DNA from: JADJOY01 sp964450125
GTDB lineage: Bacteria > JADJOY01
DNA: 64,000 bases
NCBI GenBank assembly: GCA_964450125.1
Contig: CAYVDO010000001.1
Span: 12,905 to 76,904 of the forward strand
Direction: 5' to 3'
Both the position numbers and the translations under genes were made by a program. How positions within the stretch are numbered: position 1 is the stretch's first letter; each line of letters begins with the position of its first letter. This document shows, one piece after another, positions 1 through 8,758 of the stretch. The notes beneath the pieces are model-generated. The model saw only the letters and a list, made by a program, of their open reading frames with translations, had not been told where the DNA came from and ran no database searches.

Positions 1-2201
1 CGGAACTCACCTTCCGGCACCAGCGCGAATGCGACATAGCGTCGATCGCCGAAGTCGCGGAAGGTTTCGAGCTCGGCCGAGTCGTCGGCGAAACGCAGCC
101 GCACGCGAAACGGCACGTTTTCTTCGATGTAGAGGAACTGGTTCGCGCCGAGCACGTGCAAACGATCGGCGCGCGCTGCGCTCCAGTGGCTGACGCCCAG
201 GAATCGGTCGCCGTCGGATGCTTCGAGAAGGCGCCGCGCCAGCTCGGCGCAGTCGTTCGGGACGCCGAGGGACACGGCGGCGAGAAGCCCGCGCAGACCC
301 TCCCGGCGAACGGCGTCGGTGAGCAGCTCGAAGCCGCTCAGCTCGACACGCTCACCCCAGAGCTCGCCGAGGATCCAGCGCAGGCGGCGCTCTTCCTCGT
401 CGTGCTGCCGGGCGCGCGCGACCGCTTCGCCGGATTCGAGAGGCTGGGTGCGCTCCAGGTCGAGACAAACGACCTCGAACGGGTTCAGTGAAAACGTCGT
501 CGATGGATCGAGCATACGGCGGGTCAGAATGCAGGTTCGATGCCCGCCGGGAATCGCGACATTTGCAGGAAAACGGATGCTATCTCGGTGGGTTCGACCA
601 TCGAGATTGATGAGGATCAAGACTTTTTCGCGGTCGCGTTGTCGGAAGAACGCCAGAATTCCCGACTCCATCCCCTCGATCGGGAGGATCCGTGACGTCC
701 CCCAGAAGACGGGATGTTGACGCGTGAGGTCGCTCAGTTGGCGCAGCCACCCGACGAGGTTCGGGGTGCCGCCCCAGTTGAGACCCGACGAGCCGTGCAC
801 GTCGACCCGCTCGCTGGCCAGCCACTCGACGCCGTTGGTGAAGCCGAACGCCCCGGCCTGGGAAGTGAGCGCCGCGAGCGCCACGCGCATGCGAGCGTAC
901 GCTTCGCCGCCCGCAGCGAGACGCGGATTGTCGTGGGTCTCGGCGTAGTTCGCGAGAATGCCCAGCTCGGCGCCGGTGTGGTCGAGATGGCGCAGGTAGC
1001 CATGCAGCATCTCGTTACCGTGCTGTTGGAAGATCTCCGAATACGCCCACTGCATGCCGCCCATCTTGAGGATCGACTCGGTGGCTTCCCACGGGCCGCC
1101 CAGCCCTTCGAGGAGGAAGAGGGTGCTCGGGAAGACGTCGTGAACTCGCGCCGTCACGTACTCCCAGAGCTCGGCGGGGAGCATGTAGCCGGCGTCGCAG
1201 CGAAAGGCGTCGACGCCGCGTGCGCACCACGTGAGCAAGCTCTCCGCGAGATGGCGCCACAGCGACGGGTTGCGATCGTCGAGCTCGACCAGGTCTTCCC
1301 AGGTGACCCCCCAGGCGCCCGGTGAGTGGAAGCGCCCGTCCGCGTGCCGCACGAACCACTCGGGATGCGCGTTGAGGAGCTCGGTCGCCCAGCCGAGATG
1401 GTTCGCGGCGATGTCGAGCATGACCTCGCCGCCGAGCGCGTGGACGCGGGCGCAGAGCTCTTGAAACTGCTCGGCGGGGGTGCGATCGACGCGGAACTCG
1501 AGGTAGGCGTGGCCGACGCTGGTGAGATCGGTGGCGGCGTAAGGGCTGCCGTAACGGCCCATGCGCGCGTAGACGGTGGGCGTTTCCTGCACGGGCAGGA
1601 GGTGCAGGATGCGCACGCCCAACTCGTGGAAGAGGAATGGGAGCTCGCGAGCGAGGTCCGTGAGCGTGCCGCTCGGTGGGATGACCGTGAATCCCTGGCG
1701 CTCGAGCGCCAGAACTTGGTCGTTTTCGAGGAGCTCGCGTGCTTCGCGGAGCTTCTTGGTGGGACCGAACTGGCGCGGGAACGCCGTGTAGATCGTGTTC
1801 GCACCGCGCCACTTGAGACCGTGCACGGAGGCGTAGCTGTTGGGTCCTCCCACCCAGTGCTCGACGCCGTCGACGAGCACGTAGCACTTGAGCTCGTAGT
1901 AACCGGGGCGATGTGCGATCAGCTCGGCGGCGAAGGTGTCGGGCGCGCTTCGCGTCAGCTCGATGTCGCGCCAGCCGCGCACGATGCGGGGCACACCGTG
2001 CTCCACGCGCTCGATCACGTGGCGGCGCTTCTCGGGTGCCGAGTTGAGATCGGTGCGGACGAAGGCACGTGCGTCCGCAGGCAGCTCGATGGGCGCATCG
2101 TCGGCGCCGAGGGCGCGGACGCCCACATGGAGAATTTCGCCGGCGTAGAGCAGGCGGCCCCGCCCCGGCTGGGGCATCTGCACGAGCTCGAAATCGGACA
2201 C
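1..2201 (-). CDS. GH13 alpha-amylase family protein (3' end beyond window)
   Basis: Glycoside hydrolase family 13 enzyme acting on alpha-glucans; the exact reaction cannot be told. The reverse strand reads open from about 2201 to the window edge. An N-terminal beta-rich region of about 130 residues (PGYYELKCYVL) is followed by a TIM barrel. GH13 landmarks are present: LDIAANH near residue 262, GVDAFRCDAG with the nucleophile Asp near 334, LLEGLGG with the acid/base Glu near 364, and AETHDNPR near 422. The C-terminal part (ESGILAFFRQ, VLILINLDG) resembles the beta domain after the barrel. The start could be GTG 2201, just past the amidase stop, or ATG 2177; neither has a clear ribosome binding site. 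It may be co-transcribed with the amidase gene. The N-terminal region recalls maltosyltransferase (GlgE)-like members, but that is a guess. Confidence 0.85.
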   Translation of the reverse strand, partial: MSDFELVQMPQPGRGRLLYAGEILHVGVRALGADDAPIELPADARAFVRTDLNSAPEKRRHVIERVEHGVPRIVRGWRDIELTRSAPDTFAAELIAHRPGYYELKCYVLVDGVEHWVGGPNSYASVHGLKWRGANTIYTAFPRQFGPTKKLREARELLENDQVLALERQGFTVIPPSGTLTDLARELPFLFHELGVRILHLLPVQETPTVYARMGRYGSPYAATDLTSVGHAYLEFRVDRTPAEQFQELCARVHALGGEVMLDIAANHLGWATELLNAHPEWFVRHADGRFHSPGAWGVTWEDLVELDDRNPSLWRHLAESLLTWCARGVDAFRCDAGYMLPAELWEYVTARVHDVFPSTLFLLEGLGGPWEATESILKMGGMQWAYSEIFQQHGNEMLHGYLRHLDHTGAELGILANYAETHDNPRLAAGGEAYARMRVALAALTSQAGAFGFTNGVEWLASERVDVHGSSGLNWGGTPNLVGWLRQLSDLTRQHPVFWGTSRILPIEGMESGILAFFRQRDREKVLILINLDGRTHRDSIRFPANVAIPGGHRTCILTRRMLDPSTTFSLNPFEVVCLDLERTQPLESGEAVARARQHDEEERRLRWILGELWGERVELSGFELLTDAVRREGLRGLLAAVSLGVPNDCAELARRLLEASDGDRFLGVSHWSAARADRLHVLGANQFLYIEENVPFRVRLRFADDSAELETFRDFGDRRYVAFALVPEGEF

Positions 2202-2206
2202 GGCGC

Positions 2207-3655
2207 TCACACGGCGTACAGGCCACGACCCGGCCGCCAGCCGCCGAGCGCATCTTGCACGATGCGCGCCGCAGCGAGCGTGAGGTCGTCTCGAAGGCGC
2301 GGTCCCACGATCTGTACGCCGGTGGGCAAGTCGTGCTCGTCGCGTCCGGCGGGAATGCACGTCACCGGAAGCTCCAGCACGTTGAACACGCCGGTGGAGA
2401 TCCATTCGAGCGGTCTCAGGAGCGGCCCGCGATGGCGCGGTGCCACTCGTGGGAACGCAGGACACACCAGGACGCCGTCCTCACCGAGACGCGTTTCGAT
2501 CTCGTCGCGCAAGGCGTGGCGAAGCTCGCCGGCGTCGCGAATCTTCTCGGACACGCGGCCGCCGCTCAGCACTTCGCCAAGGACGGTCGCGAGCGCGGGC
2601 CACGTGTGGTGGGAGCGTCCGAAGGGCAAGCGAGCGAGCTCGCGCCACAGCGGGATGGGTACGCCGTCGCCGAGGACGTGACCGAAGGACTCCGCGGACC
2701 CCGACCGCACCGCGCCGAACCAGATGTCGACGCCGCGGTCGAGGAGTGTCGGCCGCCACGGCTCGGCGGCGAGCCCGCGATCGGTGAAGGCGCTCACGGC
2801 TCGCCGCACCGCGGCCGCCATGCTCGCGGTCGACGGGAATTGGCCGTGCTCGTACCAGAACACGCGCCGCGCGCCCCGCTCGGGCGTGCGGAGCCGCCGA
2901 AACGGCGGGGCGTCGACTGCGTCGTCCTCGCCATCCGGGCCGCTCAGGATCTCCATCGCGAGCTCGAGATCCTCGACGCTGCGCGCCAGCGGCCCGCACA
3001 CCGCATAGCGCCGCACTTGGCCGTGCGCCGCCGGGAAATGCCCCGTGCCCGGCACGCGTCCCGCGCTCGGCTTGTGGCCGGCGACGCCGCAGAAATGCGC
3101 CGGCATGCGGATCGAGCCACCGATGTCGCTGCCCAGGCCGATCGGCGAGGCGCCGGCGCCGATGATCGCGCCCTCGCCGCCGCTCGATCCACCGGGTGTG
3201 CGGCGCGTGTCGTGCGGGTTCGACGTGCGACCGTGGATGGGATTCACCGACTCCATCCACATCGCGGCCTCGGGGACGTTGGTGGTGCCGATGGGGATCG
3301 CGCCCGCGGCGAGCATGCGCGCGACGATGGTCGCGTGTCGATCGGCGATGCGATGCCGCCGCGCGTGGATTCCCGCCGTCCACGGCAGCCCCTGAAACGC
3401 GAACGTCTCCTTCACGCTGCACGGCACACCGAAGAGCGGCGGCAGCTCGTCCGCGGTACCGCGCACCAGCGTCTCGTTGGCGCGGCGTGCCGCATCGCGG
3501 GCGCGGTCGAAGAGCGGGGTCACGATCGCGTTGATGCGACCGTTCACCTCCAACGTGCGATCGAGGTGCGCGTCCATCACCTCGAGCGGCGAAAGCTCAC
3601 GCGCGCGGATCAGGCGCGCCAGCTCGCTGGCCGAGAGTAGACAGAGTTCGTTCAT
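2207..3655 (-). CDS. Amidase, amidase-signature family
   Basis: Hydrolyses carboxylic amide bonds; the substrate is unknown. It has 482 residues, the usual length for the family. The Ser-cisSer-Lys triad is visible: Lys82 in CSVKET, the cis-serine in GGSSGG (157-158), and nucleophile Ser181 in SDIGGSIRMPA. The open frame continues upstream to 4303, but that part lies antisense to the arsC-like gene and has non-protein character. ATG 3655 gives the normal family N-terminus (ELARLIRARELSPLEVMDAHL). It diverges from the arsC-like gene across an 81-bp gap. The GH13 gene follows immediately. Aryl-acylamidase or a detoxifying amidase are possible roles. A GatA role is unlikely because no gatC or gatB is adjacent. 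Confidence 0.9.
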   Translation of the reverse strand: MNELCLLSASELARLIRARELSPLEVMDAHLDRTLEVNGRINAIVTPLFDRARDAARRANETLVRGTADELPPLFGVPCSVKETFAFQGLPWTAGIHARRHRIADRHATIVARMLAAGAIPIGTTNVPEAAMWMESVNPIHGRTSNPHDTRRTPGGSSGGEGAIIGAGASPIGLGSDIGGSIRMPAHFCGVAGHKPSAGRVPGTGHFPAAHGQVRRYAVCGPLARSVEDLELAMEILSGPDGEDDAVDAPPFRRLRTPERGARRVFWYEHGQFPSTASMAAAVRRAVSAFTDRGLAAEPWRPTLLDRGVDIWFGAVRSGSAESFGHVLGDGVPIPLWRELARLPFGRSHHTWPALATVLGEVLSGGRVSEKIRDAGELRHALRDEIETRLGEDGVLVCPAFPRVAPRHRGPLLRPLEWISTGVFNVLELPVTCIPAGRDEHDLPTGVQIVGPRLRDDLTLAAARIVQDALGGWRPGRGLYAV

Positions 3656-3693
3656 GGTTGCGGGGAATGCAATTCCGCTATGCGGGCGCTCGG

Positions 3694-3699
3694 TATACT
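3694..3699 (+). promoter_or_regulatory. Candidate -10 box TATACT for the arsC-like gene
   Basis: TATACT lies 37 bases upstream of the GTG start in the gap between divergent genes. A similar TATACT precedes the DUF3604 gene near 16118. No convincing -35 box is seen at 16-18 bases, so this is only a candidate. Confidence 0.35.
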
Positions 3700-3736
3700 C
3701 GGCCGCCGATCCACTGCGGAGAAGACGGAGGCCCAC

Positions 3737-4090
3737 GTGGCGACCTACGAAATCTGGCACAACCCGCGTTGCGGCAAGTCTCGCACCACCCTCGAACGCC
3801 TTGCGAAGGCCGGCGTGACGCCGAACGTGATCGAGTACCTCAAGAATCCGCCCACCAAGGCGCGCATCCAGAGCGTGCTCGCGCTGCTCGGCTTCGACGA
3901 TCCGCGCGCGCTCATGCGCACTGGCGAGCCGATCTACAAAGAGCTCGGCCTCGCAACAGTGACTGCCAAGTCGGCCCTCATCGAGGCCATGGCCGCCAAC
4001 CCCATCCTCATCGAGCGCCCGGTGGTCATCAAGGACGACAAGCGGGCCGTGCTCGGCCGTCCTCCCGAGAACGTCGACCAGTTGCTCTGA
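3737..4090 (+). CDS. ArsC/Spx/YffB-family thioredoxin-fold protein
   Basis: Glutaredoxin-like protein of 117 residues. The N-terminus reads WHNPRCGKSRTTL with the redox Cys at residue 12, like the ArsC glutaredoxin-type active site HNPxCGxSR. Later text (LKNPPTKARIQ, RPVVIKDDKRAVLGRPPEN) matches the arsenate reductase/YffB fold. GTG 3737 is chosen over the upstream ATG 3680 because GGAG at 3727-3730 sits 6 bases before it and the family begins there. No arsR, arsB or acr3 lies nearby. It could therefore be a general YffB-like reductase rather than an arsenate resistance enzyme. Confidence 0.85.
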   Translation: MATYEIWHNPRCGKSRTTLERLAKAGVTPNVIEYLKNPPTKARIQSVLALLGFDDPRALMRTGEPIYKELGLATVTAKSALIEAMAANPILIERPVVIKDDKRAVLGRPPENVDQLL

Positions 4091-4378
4091 CGTCGTTCTC
4101 GACAGTGGCGCCATCGGCTGGGGCTTGGCGCCTGCCACGAGCCAGCAACCGGAACTCGAGCGAGGCTCGGCGTGGAAATCGATCTCGTGCTCAGATGAGC
4201 AGAGTTCCGGCTCGGGTCGAGCTACGCCCTCGATGCTCAGCTCTGCATCGAGGCGTTCCGAGCTCGGGCGGCGAACGAAGCGGTCGCGCGCGTTCGCCGA
4301 CACTGCGAATTCGCGTTCGTACTGCCGTGCCTAGCAATGGGCCGATGGGGAGCGATCAGGCCCGCGCGAGCGGCGTGC

Positions 4379-5806
4379 TCACTCCCGCCGCAACCGTTCC
4401 TTTCGGTCGTAGAGCGCGTCGATCGCCCAGACGTAATTCATGGGTTCGCCGTACCACTCGGGGATGATCGAGTGGGCGTCGATCCGGATTCCCGCGCTCA
4501 CCTCGGCGCGCTCGAAGGCTTCGAGGGTGTCGGCGTATTCGTCACCAGCGAGCGGGACAGGCCCCCAGGCGGCGCCATCGTCGCGCACGAACTCCAGCCC
4601 CTCGTTCCCGAGCCGCAGCAGCCAGCCGCCTTCGTGGACCATGGTGTGGTGCACGCGGCAGAGCAAGACGAGGTTCCTGAGCTTGGTCTCGCCCCCGTCG
4701 GCCCAATGCTCGATGTGATGGGCGTCCACGAAGCGGCGATTCGCACAGCCGGGGAAGCGGCATCCGCGGTCACGCGACCTGAGCGTGCGCCGAATCGCCG
4801 GCGGAATCTGGCGCGTTTTCCTTCCGACGCTCAGGATCTCGCCGGCCTCGTCCTCGTGGACGCAGATCCGACTGCAATCACACGCGATTCGCCGCGCCGA
4901 TTCCGGCGCCAGCGCGGTTCCGCTTTCGAGCTCGGGAGCCGGTCCGTCGCCGTTGGCTGGCAGCACGCCCTCCGCCACGTGAACCACAACCTCGTAGCGA
5001 TCACCGCCACTCATGGCCGCAGGCCCGTGCGCCAACATCGTCTCAGCCAGCACCAAAAGCGCGTCTGCATTTCCCGCGGGAAATGCGTGGCCTGCAGGGC
5101 TCTGATCCCGCTGGGCCGCGACCGGGTCAGCGTCTGATGCGGACGGCGCATCGCCCTCCACGCTTGCAGCGGGACTTCCCGCGGGAAATTCTCCAGGAGA
5201 TTCCATTCCGCGCTCTGCCTCCCGCATCGCATCGCGCGCCGCTTCGAGTGCCTTGAGGAACACCGCCGCCGCGTCCGCGGGCAGTCGCCCTTCGAATCGC
5301 AGCGATCCGTCCGCGAGCTTCCAGTACTTGAGCTCGCGATCCCGGAACTGCTCACCGGCCTGCTGATCGAGCCGCTTCCGCTCGCAGCGCCGATAGAGGC
5401 GCACCAGCCGCTCCACGTGCGTCGCCGTGCCCGACTTCGCGATGTTGAGGAAGTAGTCCTCGTTCTCAGGTTCCGCGGCGCGGGTCATCGCCCGCACCTT
5501 CGAGTAGCTCACCTCGCCGCGCGCGAATGCCGCCGAGATCAGCGGCAGCTTCTCGAGCGCCCGCGCCACTCGAACCTTCTCTGACGCCGCCACCAAATCG
5601 ATCCCACAGCGCACGTTGAGCCAGTGGGCCGTCGACACGATGCCATAACCCGACCACGGCCGGCGCCGGTCCAGCTCGGCGAGCAATACCAGAAAGCGAT
5701 AGGTGGCGGCGCTGATCTGCGCTGCGATTCGCGTAACCTGATCCGCCACCTCGTCGTCGGAAAACCGCGCAAGCTCAGTCGTGGACACCCCTGCGTTGGT
5801 TGTCAT
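4379..5806 (-). CDS. DUF222 / HNH endonuclease-domain protein (13E12 type)
   Basis: A 475-residue protein with a long helical DUF222 (13E12 repeat) region followed by a C-terminal HNH nuclease fold. The HNH region includes CRFPGC, VDAHHIEHWADGGET and LCRVHHTMVHEGGW, with paired Cys and His metal ligands at about residues 340-385. The family is often multicopy, with unclear function. The open frame starts at 5845. ATG 5806 is preferred because a GAGGAG ribosome site precedes it, and the promoter at 5852-5881 would start transcription near 5845, too close to the upstream ATG. A proline- and alanine-rich linker lies near the middle. No toxin partner or phage gene adjoins it. Confidence 0.88.
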   Translation of the reverse strand: MTTNAGVSTTELARFSDDEVADQVTRIAAQISAATYRFLVLLAELDRRRPWSGYGIVSTAHWLNVRCGIDLVAASEKVRVARALEKLPLISAAFARGEVSYSKVRAMTRAAEPENEDYFLNIAKSGTATHVERLVRLYRRCERKRLDQQAGEQFRDRELKYWKLADGSLRFEGRLPADAAAVFLKALEAARDAMREAERGMESPGEFPAGSPAASVEGDAPSASDADPVAAQRDQSPAGHAFPAGNADALLVLAETMLAHGPAAMSGGDRYEVVVHVAEGVLPANGDGPAPELESGTALAPESARRIACDCSRICVHEDEAGEILSVGRKTRQIPPAIRRTLRSRDRGCRFPGCANRRFVDAHHIEHWADGGETKLRNLVLLCRVHHTMVHEGGWLLRLGNEGLEFVRDDGAAWGPVPLAGDEYADTLEAFERAEVSAGIRIDAHSIIPEWYGEPMNYVWAIDALYDRKERLRRE

Positions 5807-5851
5807 GGCGGGCGGCTCCTCGTAACGACTCTCGGATGTGACCATGCGTTC

Positions 5852-5881
5852 ACTATCTCATGTAAAGGGCGTGGGCGTCAA
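5852..5881 (-). promoter_or_regulatory. Sigma-70-like promoter of the DUF222-HNH gene
   Basis: On the minus strand TTGACG (5876-5881) is followed after 18 bases by GATAGT (5852-5857). Predicted transcription starts near 5845, giving a leader of about 38 bases before ATG 5806. The 8-mer GTGAACGC overlaps the -10 box and also occurs in the lexA operator region. Confidence 0.5.
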
Positions 5882-5949
5882 GCATTTCTTGCCCATTTCG
5901 GCTTGGATTTCGATGCGACGAGCGCGTTCCCCAGCGCTGCCGACGTGGG

Positions 5950-5980
5950 TAGAATGCGGAGAGTTCGTTGCTCGACGGAG
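5950..5980 (+). promoter_or_regulatory. Candidate -10 box and ribosome site of the mod remnant
   Basis: TAGAAT at 5950-5955 and GGAG at 5977-5980 precede ATG 5986 at plausible distances. No good -35 is visible. The start region of this broken restriction-modification locus looks intact. Confidence 0.35.
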
Positions 5981-5985
5981 ACTCG

Positions 5986-6529
5986 ATGGCCGCCAAGAAA
6001 CCCCAGTCAGCCAGGTCGAAAGCACGCCCCGTCGCAGGAACCCAGGCGGGCAAATCCCCGAAGCCTACGCCCAAGAAGCCCATCGCGCAGTACGAGCACG
6101 CCGACAAGCAGCGTCTCAACAACCCGCCCGTGGGCCTGGTGAAGCCCGACACCGATCCCGAGGAGACCAGGAAGACCTGGGCCTACGACCCACATCTCGA
6201 TCCTCAGCTCGTGTGGGCCGGGAAGGCGGAGCACACCTCGTTCGAGGTACCGACGGTCTCGCTCCACGTCCACGAACGCATCGATCCCAAGACCATCCTC
6301 GCGGCCGTCCGCAAGCAGAACGGCCACAGCGAGCCCGAGCAGCTCTCGCTCTTCGCCCGCGAGAAGCCGCCGCTTCGCGAGGCGCTCGACTTCTACAAGC
6401 ACGCCCACGGCTGGTCGAACCGGCTCATCGCCGGCGACTCGCTGCTCGTCATGAACTCGCTCCTCGAGAAGGAGGGCATGGCGGGCAAGGTGCAGATGGT
6501 CTACATCGACCCGCCCTACGGCACGAACC
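5986..6529 (+). pseudogene. Type III-like DNA methyltransferase (Mod), N-terminal remnant
   Basis: The first 180 or so residues of a site-specific adenine methyltransferase of the type III Mod kind. It has a charged, Lys-rich start, HEHIDP-type text (VHERIDPKTIL), WSNRLIAGDSLLVMNSLL, and the catalytic motif YIDPPYGTN. Intact relatives are several times longer. Here the protein stops being recognisable right after DPPYGTN. The frame then runs into unrelated sequence and ends at 6630. The sequence that follows belongs to the restriction subunit in another frame. Either a deletion or an assembly collapse removed the rest of mod and the start of res. The remnant cannot be an active methylase, because the SAM-binding and target-recognition parts are missing. 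Confidence 0.85.
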
Positions 6530-7772
6530 GCTCCCGAGCCTGGTCGCGAACGCCTACCACTTGCTCGGCAACGATTGGCGGGCCACGCGTCAAGAGTGGG
6601 AGAGAGCCGGGGCACCAACGCCGCCGGTGATGATCACGGTGGCCAACCGAACCGAGACCGCCGCGCGGATTCGCTTCGCGTTCGAGCGCGGACTCCGCCG
6701 CACGAGCTACGACCTCAACGAAGAGGGACTCTTTGAGCCCGAGTTCGTGAACGTGTTCGGCGTGCCGTTCACGTTCCTGCCTCATGAGGCCGACGATGGG
6801 ACGCCGCCACCACCGCCCAAGCCGAAGACTCGCGTGGAGGTGCTTTCGGAGCGCGCCGCGTTCGAGATCGAGTGGCCCAACGTGCTTCGGATCGACCACA
6901 CCTACGAGCCGCGGCTTACGCTCGATCTCGAGTCGGTCAAGCCGCTCACGATCGACGCGGCGCAAGCGCGGCTGCTCGCGGAGGTTGCACCGACCGTGGA
7001 CGGGAAGCCGGATCTCTCTCAGATCAAAGAAGTGGATCTGAAGGAGATCGGTCGACGCAATCGCTTCCAAACTCTCGCGTTTCGCGTCGCGGCGGAGGTG
7101 TTTGATCAGATCCAGCCGGGCTGGCCTGGCCGCCGCGAGGTGCTGCTCGGGCAGCTCGTAGGCCTCGTCGAGGGCTTCCTTCAATCGCGGCGGGTCGAGT
7201 TCTGGCCGCCGTGGATCGGGCTGGATCCGGTCTTCCGTCGGATTCTGTTCGCGCTCAACATGAGCACCATCGTGCAGCACCTCTTCGAGCACATCCGTCA
7301 CGAGAACGCTGCCAGCAGGAAGCTGATCCTCGACGGCGAGCGCCCGATCCGCCGGACCGGTGACATGGCGGCGTGGTACACGGCGAGGCCTTGCGAACCG
7401 ACGCGGAAGTCACACGTGAGCTTCTGCGTGTTCGACAGCGCCTGGGAGGCGACTGAGGCATTCGCACTCGACCACGACTCGAACGTGGACGCGTGGGTGA
7501 AGAACGACCACCTCGGCTTCGATATCCACTACCTCTTCCAAGGCGCCGTGCGTCGGTATCGCCCGGACTTCTTGATTCGGCTCGCCAACGGCGTGCGCCT
7601 CATTCTCGAGGTGAAGGGCCAAGACACGAACGAGGACCGCGCCAAGCGTGAGTTCTTGGCGGAGTGGGTAGATGCCGTGAACGCGCACGGGGGCTTCGGC
7701 CGCTGGGCGTGGGACGTTTCCTTCTCCCCGCGCGACGTCACGGCGATTCTCGCGAAGCACGCGCTGACGTAA
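6523..7772 (+). pseudogene. Type III-like restriction subunit (Res), C-terminal remnant
   Basis: The C-terminal 415 or so residues of a helicase-nuclease of the Res kind (the set often called BPTD_3080-type). Recognisable text starts at PLPSLVANAYHLLGNDW and continues through PPVMITVANRTETAARI, part of the second helicase lobe. It ends with a PD-(D/E)xK nuclease: YRPDFLIRLANG followed by LILEVKGQ. The helicase Walker A and DEAD parts are absent. The frame runs open from 5838, but everything before about 6523 is a shadow of mod in another frame. There is no start codon or ribosome site of its own at the junction. It is probably not expressed as a working enzyme. Confidence 0.85.
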
Positions 7773-7799
7773 TTGCGCGCCAGTCGCCGCTGCGCCGCC

Positions 7800-8732
7800 T
7801 CACCCCAGCGGCTGGCTCTCGTCGAGGGAGTTGCATCCGGCGATCTCGCCCTTGTCGAGCCCACGTTTGAACCAGTGAACCCGTTGTGCCGATGTGCCGT
7901 GGGTGAACGACTCGGGGGTCACGTAGCCGCGCGCGCGCATCTGCATGCGGTCGTCGCCGATGGCGCTGGCAGCGCCTAGGCCTTCCTCGACGTCACCGGC
8001 TTCGAGGATGCCGCGGGCGCGTTGCGCATGGTGGGCCCACACACCGGCGAGGCAATCCGCCTGAAGCTCGAGGCGCACCGACAGCCGGCCGGCGTCTTCG
8101 GCGCTGGCGTCGCGCTGCGCGGCCGCGACGCGCTGAGAGAAGCCCAGCAGGTTCTGGACGTGGTGCCCCACCTCGTGGGCGATGACGTAGGCCTGTGCGA
8201 AGTCGCCGGGCGCGTGGAAGCGGCTGCGCAGGTCGTCGTAGAACGCGAGATCGATGTAGAGCTTCTGGTCGGCGGGGCAGTAGAAAGGCCCGACCGCGGC
8301 GCGCGCGAAACCGCATGCCGAGTCCACCGCTCGCGAGAAGAGCACCAGCACCGGCTCCTCGTACTCCCGCCCGAGCCGTCGAAAAAGATCGTGCCACGTG
8401 TCCTCGGTGTCGCCGAGCACTACCGATACGAAGTCGCGCATCTCGTCTTCGTTGGCCGGGGCCTGCGTGTCGGGCGAATCGGGATCGGCATCCGGGGAGC
8501 CGTTGGCTCCTGGGGAGGTCGGTGAGGAGGGCGCGCTGGTGATCGTGCCCTGCAGCAGGTCCTCGGGATTGATCACGCCCAGATAGACGAGCACCAGTAG
8601 CAGCACCAGCGCGCCGAGCGAGCCACGCACACCGAATGCCCGGAGTGGTGGTGTGCCGAAGCCGCCCGCGGGTGCGAGCTCGTCACGCCTGTCTTCGACG
8701 TGGGTACTGCGTCGTCCGCCGCGCCACTTCAT
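7800..8732 (-). CDS. YpfJ-type neutral zinc metallopeptidase
   Basis: A 310-residue predicted membrane-anchored protease. One transmembrane segment (residues about 38-55) is followed by a Ser/Pro/Asp linker and then the zinc peptidase domain. That domain has the metal site HEVGHH (186-191) and a downstream LELQADCLAGVWAHH, as in the YpfJ/KPN_02809 family. ATG 8732 is the start; the open frame extends further upstream only as antiphase overlap with the next gene. It starts 26 bases after the ornithine cyclodeaminase-like gene and is probably the last gene of that operon. The active domain should face the periplasm. No substrate can be named. Confidence 0.92.
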   Translation of the reverse strand: MKWRGGRRSTHVEDRRDELAPAGGFGTPPLRAFGVRGSLGALVLLLVLVYLGVINPEDLLQGTITSAPSSPTSPGANGSPDADPDSPDTQAPANEDEMRDFVSVVLGDTEDTWHDLFRRLGREYEEPVLVLFSRAVDSACGFARAAVGPFYCPADQKLYIDLAFYDDLRSRFHAPGDFAQAYVIAHEVGHHVQNLLGFSQRVAAAQRDASAEDAGRLSVRLELQADCLAGVWAHHAQRARGILEAGDVEEGLGAASAIGDDRMQMRARGYVTPESFTHGTSAQRVHWFKRGLDKGEIAGCNSLDESQPLG

Positions 8733-8758
8733 CGTGTCCGTCGTCTCGAGCTGCGATC

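Noticed and set aside
1326..2681. Plus-strand open frame over the GH13 and amidase genes
   Set aside because: The reverse frame has clear GH13 and amidase motifs, while this one has none.
3656..4303. N-terminal extension of the amidase
   Set aside because: It covers the arsC-like gene on the other strand and does not match amidase text; ATG 3655 gives the normal start.
4091..4378. Further gene in the gap between the arsC-like and DUF222-HNH genes
   Set aside because: Reading frames here look like random high-GC sequence; no start with a ribosome site or homology was seen.
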